Shown here: piece after piece, positions 63,301-64,000 of the stretch
How the letters are laid out: each line of letters opens with the position of its first letter
How positions within the stretch are numbered: the stretch's first letter is position 1
NCBI RefSeq assembly: GCF_026914265.1
Contig: NC_069134.1
Location: 11,327,758-11,391,757 of the forward strand
DNA length: 64,000 nt
Direction of reading: 5' to 3'
DNA from: Mya arenaria
Taxonomy: Eukaryota; Mollusca; Bivalvia; Myida; Myidae
The notes under the pieces: model-generated
Databases searched by the model: none
Told to the model about the DNA's origin: nothing
The model's input: only the letters and a program-made list of their open reading frames with translations
Position numbers and translations under genes: made by a program

Positions 63301-63496
63301 AACAGTGATGTTGACCACACAAACCCAGCCAGTAGAGCATAGGCCCTTTTGGGCCTCTTGTTTTATAGTTATGGTCATTTATATTTTCCAGAAATAGGTG
63401 TTCCTACATGCATCAATAAAGATGCATATTTTTTTCCATTAGCTGAAATATGGTAATTGTATTTTTCTTTTTTCTTTTCAGGCACTTCTGTATTAG
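18330..63496 (+). CDS. Large lipid transfer protein, apolipophorin / apolipoprotein B-like, complete
   Basis: 44 exons: 18330-18384, 23228-23388, 23634-23876, 24813-24965, 25230-25428, 25949-26204, 26621-26786, 27024-27203, 27397-27546, 28083-28226, 29792-29974, 30359-30619, 30857-31200, 31364-31546, 31750-31859, 32237-32388, 32577-32724, 33031-33291, 33424-33693, 33905-34148, 36705-36927, 37124-42002, 42274-42419, 42553-42701, 43231-43414, 43641-43800, 44146-44327, 44577-44860, 45136-45283, 45826-45958, 46264-46397, 46683-46838, 47111-47480, 47696-47910, 48592-48984, 49341-49464, 49920-50117, 50466-50685, 51040-51182, 51602-51744, 51954-52115, 52341-52403, 63482-63496. (43 listed coding exons; exon numbers in this report keep 30 for the pseudo-exon at 45680, so the last is called 44.) All introns are GT-AG, all phases agree, total 12,687 nt, 4,228 residues. 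The secreted protein should scaffold neutral lipid and phospholipid in haemolymph lipoprotein particles (family knowledge). Domains: signal peptide, LPD_N, beta-sheet regions, helical region, vWD, vWA-like. Closest named class is apolipophorin; vitellogenin is less likely given the length and the lack of a polyserine region. Confidence 0.9.
21816..21872 (+). other. Candidate cassette exon in lipoprotein intron 1
   Basis: A GC-richer 57 nt block between a good acceptor (TTGTTTATTTCCAG) and a donor (CTCAG|GTTTGT). Its length is a multiple of three, and in the phase of exons 1 and 2 it stays open, adding a Ser/Thr-rich 19-residue segment. It may equally be a decayed exon of something else. Confidence 0.3.
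21973..22028 (+). repeat. Two-copy 28 bp tandem duplication
   Basis: CGGCAAMATAGAGCAACTTC plus TGTATCAT occurs twice in a row with one difference, inside lipoprotein intron 1. Confidence 0.85.
23021..23130. repeat. 110 bp near-perfect palindrome in lipoprotein intron 1
   Basis: Two 55 bp arms (23021-23075 and 23076-23130) are reverse complements with only a few mismatches, meeting at TCTTA|TAAGA with no spacer. The arm begins CTGATCAGTTTGTTGTCAGC. In RNA it would form a long hairpin about 100 bp before exon 2. A foldback MITE is the likeliest source. Confidence 0.85.
23496..23553. repeat. 58 bp palindrome in lipoprotein intron 2
   Basis: GCTATTTTTTTAAAATTGTC is mirrored as reverse complement around a TATATATA centre, ending ATAGC at 23553. 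Small AT-rich foldback, probably a MITE remnant. Confidence 0.65.
24016..24045 (+). repeat. CTG/GCT trinucleotide tract
   Basis: About ten GCT units with one CCG interruption, in lipoprotein intron 3. Not translated in the gene model. Confidence 0.85.
28343..28600 (+). repeat. Tandem copies of the exon 10 donor junction in intron 10
   Basis: The end of exon 10, with AGAGGAAAGCAATCAG|GTATGG at the true donor (28227), is echoed by AATAGGAAAATAATCA...GCAG|GTCAGT (28401), ACAGGAAATCAATCATGCAG|GTAAGA (28491) and ACAGGAAATCAATCAAGCAG|GTAAGT (28573). Spacing is 82-90 bp, and a GGGGAGAGG-rich segment follows each copy. Further, weaker echoes run to about 28850. Confidence 0.65.
29405..29720. mobile_element. 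Foldback MITE-like element in intron 10
   Basis: Begins TTAAAGCTGCACTCTCACAG. The two halves are imperfect reverse complements, for example AGATTGCAGATTTT near 29523 against AAAATCTGCAATCTGATC near 29634, and AAACCAGTC against CACTGGTTTGC. No coding capacity. Confidence 0.5.
32120..32212 (+). pseudogene. Degenerate partial copy of exon 16 in intron 15
   Basis: Just before exon 16 (32237) the intron holds a second version of its start: translated, GIQLCISNLAP against GMQLCISMLGP, followed by GTGGACC and GCCTCTCT words in the same order. An acceptor-like TATTCAG (ending 32130) is duplicated too. The copy lacks an evident donor and is probably not spliced. Confidence 0.65.
34260..34900 (+). repeat. 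Degenerate ~160 bp tandem repeat, four copies
   Basis: Copies start near 34266, 34424, 34583 and 34744. Shared words: GAAAAGTCTT, GTATTGACTTCAAAC, TCATATTCAGATAGATCT, CAGGAACCAT and TATTGCCCTTTGTTAA. I associate this element with bivalve genomes, from memory. Confidence 0.75.
35030..36125 (+). repeat. 34-36 bp minisatellite carrying the exon 20 donor sequence
   Basis: About 31 units built on GATCACAGGGTATTATCAGG then AAATAGATGGCCAA. The unit contains GGCCAAGATCACAGGGTA, which matches the exon 20 / intron 20 junction at 34133-34150 (GGCCAAGATTACAGGGTA) at 17 of 18 positions. Middle units (35270-35510) form a subfamily with GGCTGAGATCACAGGTT. Confidence 0.9.
36358..36432. mobile_element. hAT-like terminal fragment
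   Basis: GGGATGGCAACGAGTACCCG followed by palindromic GAGTACTC words resembles the termini of hAT-type DNA transposons seen in many animals. An A-run follows. The other end was not found, so this is a fragment at best. Confidence 0.35.
37124..42002 (+). other. Exon 22 of the lipoprotein: 4.9 kb beta-rich exon
   Basis: One 4,879 nt exon encodes residues about 1363-2989. It is open throughout and made of repeating amphipathic beta strands with recurring motifs such as TPFEPLRVL, TPFERYENI and TPFEGYEKN, preceded by short hydrophobic strands; this is the pattern of lipid-belt strands in apolipoprotein B-type proteins. Human APOB also has one giant exon in the matching region (family knowledge). 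No Cys-rich or enzymatic motif. Acceptor TATTTCCAG, donor GGG|GTGAGC. Confidence 0.88.
42274..47480 (+). other. Lipoprotein C-terminal beta and helical region, exons 23-34
   Basis: Residues about 2989-3670. Exons 23-27 continue beta strands. Exons 28-33 turn strongly helical and charged, for example VQREVRQMRRELKRMYKQNE in exon 28 and MLDDVLRTDSIPEKLRLVQE in exon 33: amphipathic helices like those that bind lipid surfaces. Exon 34 returns to strands (FDLYLPIPVENF) just before the vWD domain. Introns between them are short except 42702-43230 and 45284-45825. Confidence 0.75.
45680..45741 (+). pseudogene. Partial copy of exon 31 in intron 29 (pseudo-exon 30)
   Basis: GATTTTGAAGCAAGGTTGAG and onward matches the start of the real exon at 45826 (GATGGTGAGGCAGCGTTGAG). 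Translated: RLRYELVMAVSEVV against ALRLELATVVSEMV. An acceptor-like CCTCCAAG precedes it and a weak donor-like GCGAG|GTTAAA follows. Its length (62 nt) would break the frame if spliced in, so it is left out of the gene model. Confidence 0.65.
47696..48984 (+). other. von Willebrand factor type D domain (exons 35-36)
   Basis: Residues about 3671-3873. Opens with LTTFDGHHYDLAGLCSYVLA and closes with GLFGNFDYEHSNDVMTPDG, both standard vWD signatures, then a Cys (DASCKS). The acidic residues of the second motif suit calcium binding. The domain sits near the C-terminus, as in apolipophorins and vitellogenins. Confidence 0.9.
47911..48591 (+). repeat. Intron 35 with a ~68 bp tandem repeat (48354-48535)
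   Basis: Three diverged units with TTTAATTCCATACATTT, CACTCTATTTAAATGTCACT and AAATAGTGAATA lie at 48354-48535, just before exon 36. The rest of the intron is unique AT-rich sequence. Confidence 0.75.
49920..51744 (+). other. Degenerate vWA-like domain at the lipoprotein C-terminus (exons 38-41)
   Basis: Residues about 3915-4149. The order of elements fits a vWA / Rossmann fold: strand MDVVVVVEEG, helix IKSKLRDVVITLEQTLEKSG, strand NQYSVVGYSDE, a helix with GSKVAMGLENL, strand KKSIVLARS, helix SRLNSLLQQ, strand ITLHVLREK. The metal-binding DxSxS is replaced by EEGRC, so metal binding is unlikely. Call based on fold reasoning, not a search. Confidence 0.55.
51954..52403 (+). other. Cys-rich C-terminal segment, exons 42-43
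   Basis: Residues about 4150-4224. A compact set of cysteines (SPCQVCSCELNKYG, then VCRRC) follows the vWA-like domain; then a short helix-like end, PVTLVKKLTDLKNTITHNVQ. Exon 43 is only 63 nt, and its donor CAG|GTAATA is the starting point of the large array. Confidence 0.8.
52389..62455 (+). repeat. ~10 kb satellite of 34-36 bp units filling intron 43, seeded from the exon 43 donor
   Basis: Nearly 290 units of the form GATGCTAGCCCACACACAAT then GTTTCATGTAATAATA, with variants (TTCATGTAATAAGA, TTTATGTAAGG, TTCATGTAATTTAA). The junction itself, ACACAATGTTCAG|GTAATA followed by AGAG (52393-52415), occurs intact inside the array near 53107-53129, so the first unit is the real exon end. Units are most diverged near the exon (52404-53000) and most uniform in the middle, typical of satellite decay at an edge. 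GCTAGC in each unit is an NheI site. Because 36 is a multiple of three, both strands show long repetitive open frames that are not genes. Confidence 0.95.
52921..60028 (+). repeat. 3,554 bp higher-order tandem duplication within the satellite
   Basis: Rare markers recur at exactly +3,554: the GTGTATACAATAAGGG unit near 52950 and 56504, and GATGCTAGCGCAC at 55721 and 59275. Copy A is about 52921-56474, copy B about 56475-60028. Only scattered differences separate them. Within a copy there is also a ~209 bp sub-period (GCTAGCCAAC near 55031 and 55240). Confidence 0.85.
62505..63360 (+). repeat. ~170 bp tandem repeat, five copies, in intron 43
   Basis: Copies begin near 62505, 62678, 62850, 63018 and 63195. 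Each contains GTAAACAATTGCTCGTTAAC, ACGATACAGTCTTCAGTTTTG, TTGAAAACCAGCCAGATC and TAGATTATGGGCCTTGATA. The last copy is truncated. It is unrelated to the adjoining 35 bp satellite. Confidence 0.85.
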
Positions 63497-63910
63497 TTGA
63501 AAAGACATTATAAGACAGTTTGGAAAACAGTGATGTTTTCTACAGTGATATGTTGGTAAAAATGAATGTGTTTTGTGAAAAGGTTTGAATGTTGATAAGG
63601 GTTTAATATGTTTTACAATTTTGTAAGCTTTGATGTTGCTTTTCCATGAACATTGTGTATCATAAGCATAAACTCATCTGTTTTAGCAATATATTAAATA
63701 CTCAGCTATTTTACCATTAGTGTACTTTTCCTTAAACTCTAAATGTACGTTTGTATGAACATTATTTAAATGTAAGTACTGCTTGAATTTGGAGCCGAAG
63801 AAACTGATAGTTTATCTTCCAATGTGCCTTTGAACGATGTTGAATATGTCATGTCTACTTTTGTAATGTTTACTTTTATCTTCTTTCAATAAATCATTTA
63901 TGTTATATTC
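63482..63910 (+). other. Last exon of the lipoprotein: four codons, stop and 3' UTR
   Basis: The acceptor TTTTCTTTTCAG is followed by GCACTTCTGTATTAG, giving ALLY and a stop at 63494-63496. The phase agrees with exon 43. The 3' UTR runs about 410 nt to AATAAA at 63888-63893, followed by a T/G-rich stretch. Confidence 0.8.
63888..63893 (+). promoter_or_regulatory. Poly(A) signal of the lipoprotein gene
   Basis: AATAAA followed within 20-30 nt by TTATGTTATATTCCTGCTTC. This is the only good signal downstream of the stop within the window. The remaining 90 bases are intergenic. Confidence 0.7.
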
Positions 63911-64000
63911 CTGCTTCTGTCTTATTCCTTTTAAATTATATGTTTATCAAACACACGAAAATGACAGTCATCCTATGACATGTAAACACATGAGATAGTC

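Noticed and set aside
18330..63496. Vitellogenin as the identity of the large gene
   Set aside because: The N-terminal module and vWD are shared by both, but the 4,228-residue length, the giant beta-strand exon, the helical region and the lack of a polyserine phosvitin-like stretch fit apolipophorin / apolipoprotein B better.

Overview
The window is nuclear DNA of an invertebrate animal. The best guess is a bivalve mollusc: it is AT-rich, has many small exons with GT-AG introns, tRNA-derived SINEs, foldback elements, and degenerate 160-170 bp repeats of a kind I associate with bivalve genomes. The species cannot be fixed from sequence alone.

Layout. (1) 1-5.9 kb, + strand: the 3' end of a tetratricopeptide-repeat (TPR) protein gene, seven exons, with the 5' part outside the window. 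(2) 6-8.9 kb: intergenic DNA with two SINEs. (3) 8.9-12.0 kb, - strand: a four-exon gene for a NADAR-domain (YbiA-like) protein with a lysine/glutamate repeat tail; the reading frame breaks once. (4) 12-15.8 kb: intergenic DNA with a MITE-like element that has long terminal inverted repeats. (5) 15.8-16.75 kb, + strand: a gene with no coding intron I can assign, for an unrecognised signal-peptide and membrane protein, again with one frame break. (6) 18.3-63.9 kb, + strand: one complete large lipid transfer protein gene (apolipophorin / apolipoprotein B type). I joined 44 exons; every splice phase agrees and the frame stays open for 12,687 nt (4,228 residues). Order of parts: signal peptide, lipoprotein N-terminal (LPD_N / vitellogenin_N) module, beta-sheet regions, one 4.9 kb exon, helical region, vWD domain, a degenerate vWA-like domain, Cys-rich end, and a last exon of only five codons including the stop.

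The most striking signal is about structure, not gene content. Introns here repeatedly contain tandem copies of the neighbouring exon edge. The extreme case is intron 43 (11.1 kb), almost filled by about 10 kb of 34-36 bp repeats whose founding unit is the real exon 43 / 5' splice-site junction. The intron 20 minisatellite likewise carries the exon 20 donor junction. Intron 10 and TPR intron 3 hold shorter series of donor-side copies. Introns 15 and 29 hold acceptor-side partial exon copies. This suggests that splice junctions seed tandem arrays at this locus and create many decoy splice sites. The genes do not form a pathway; they are independent neighbours.
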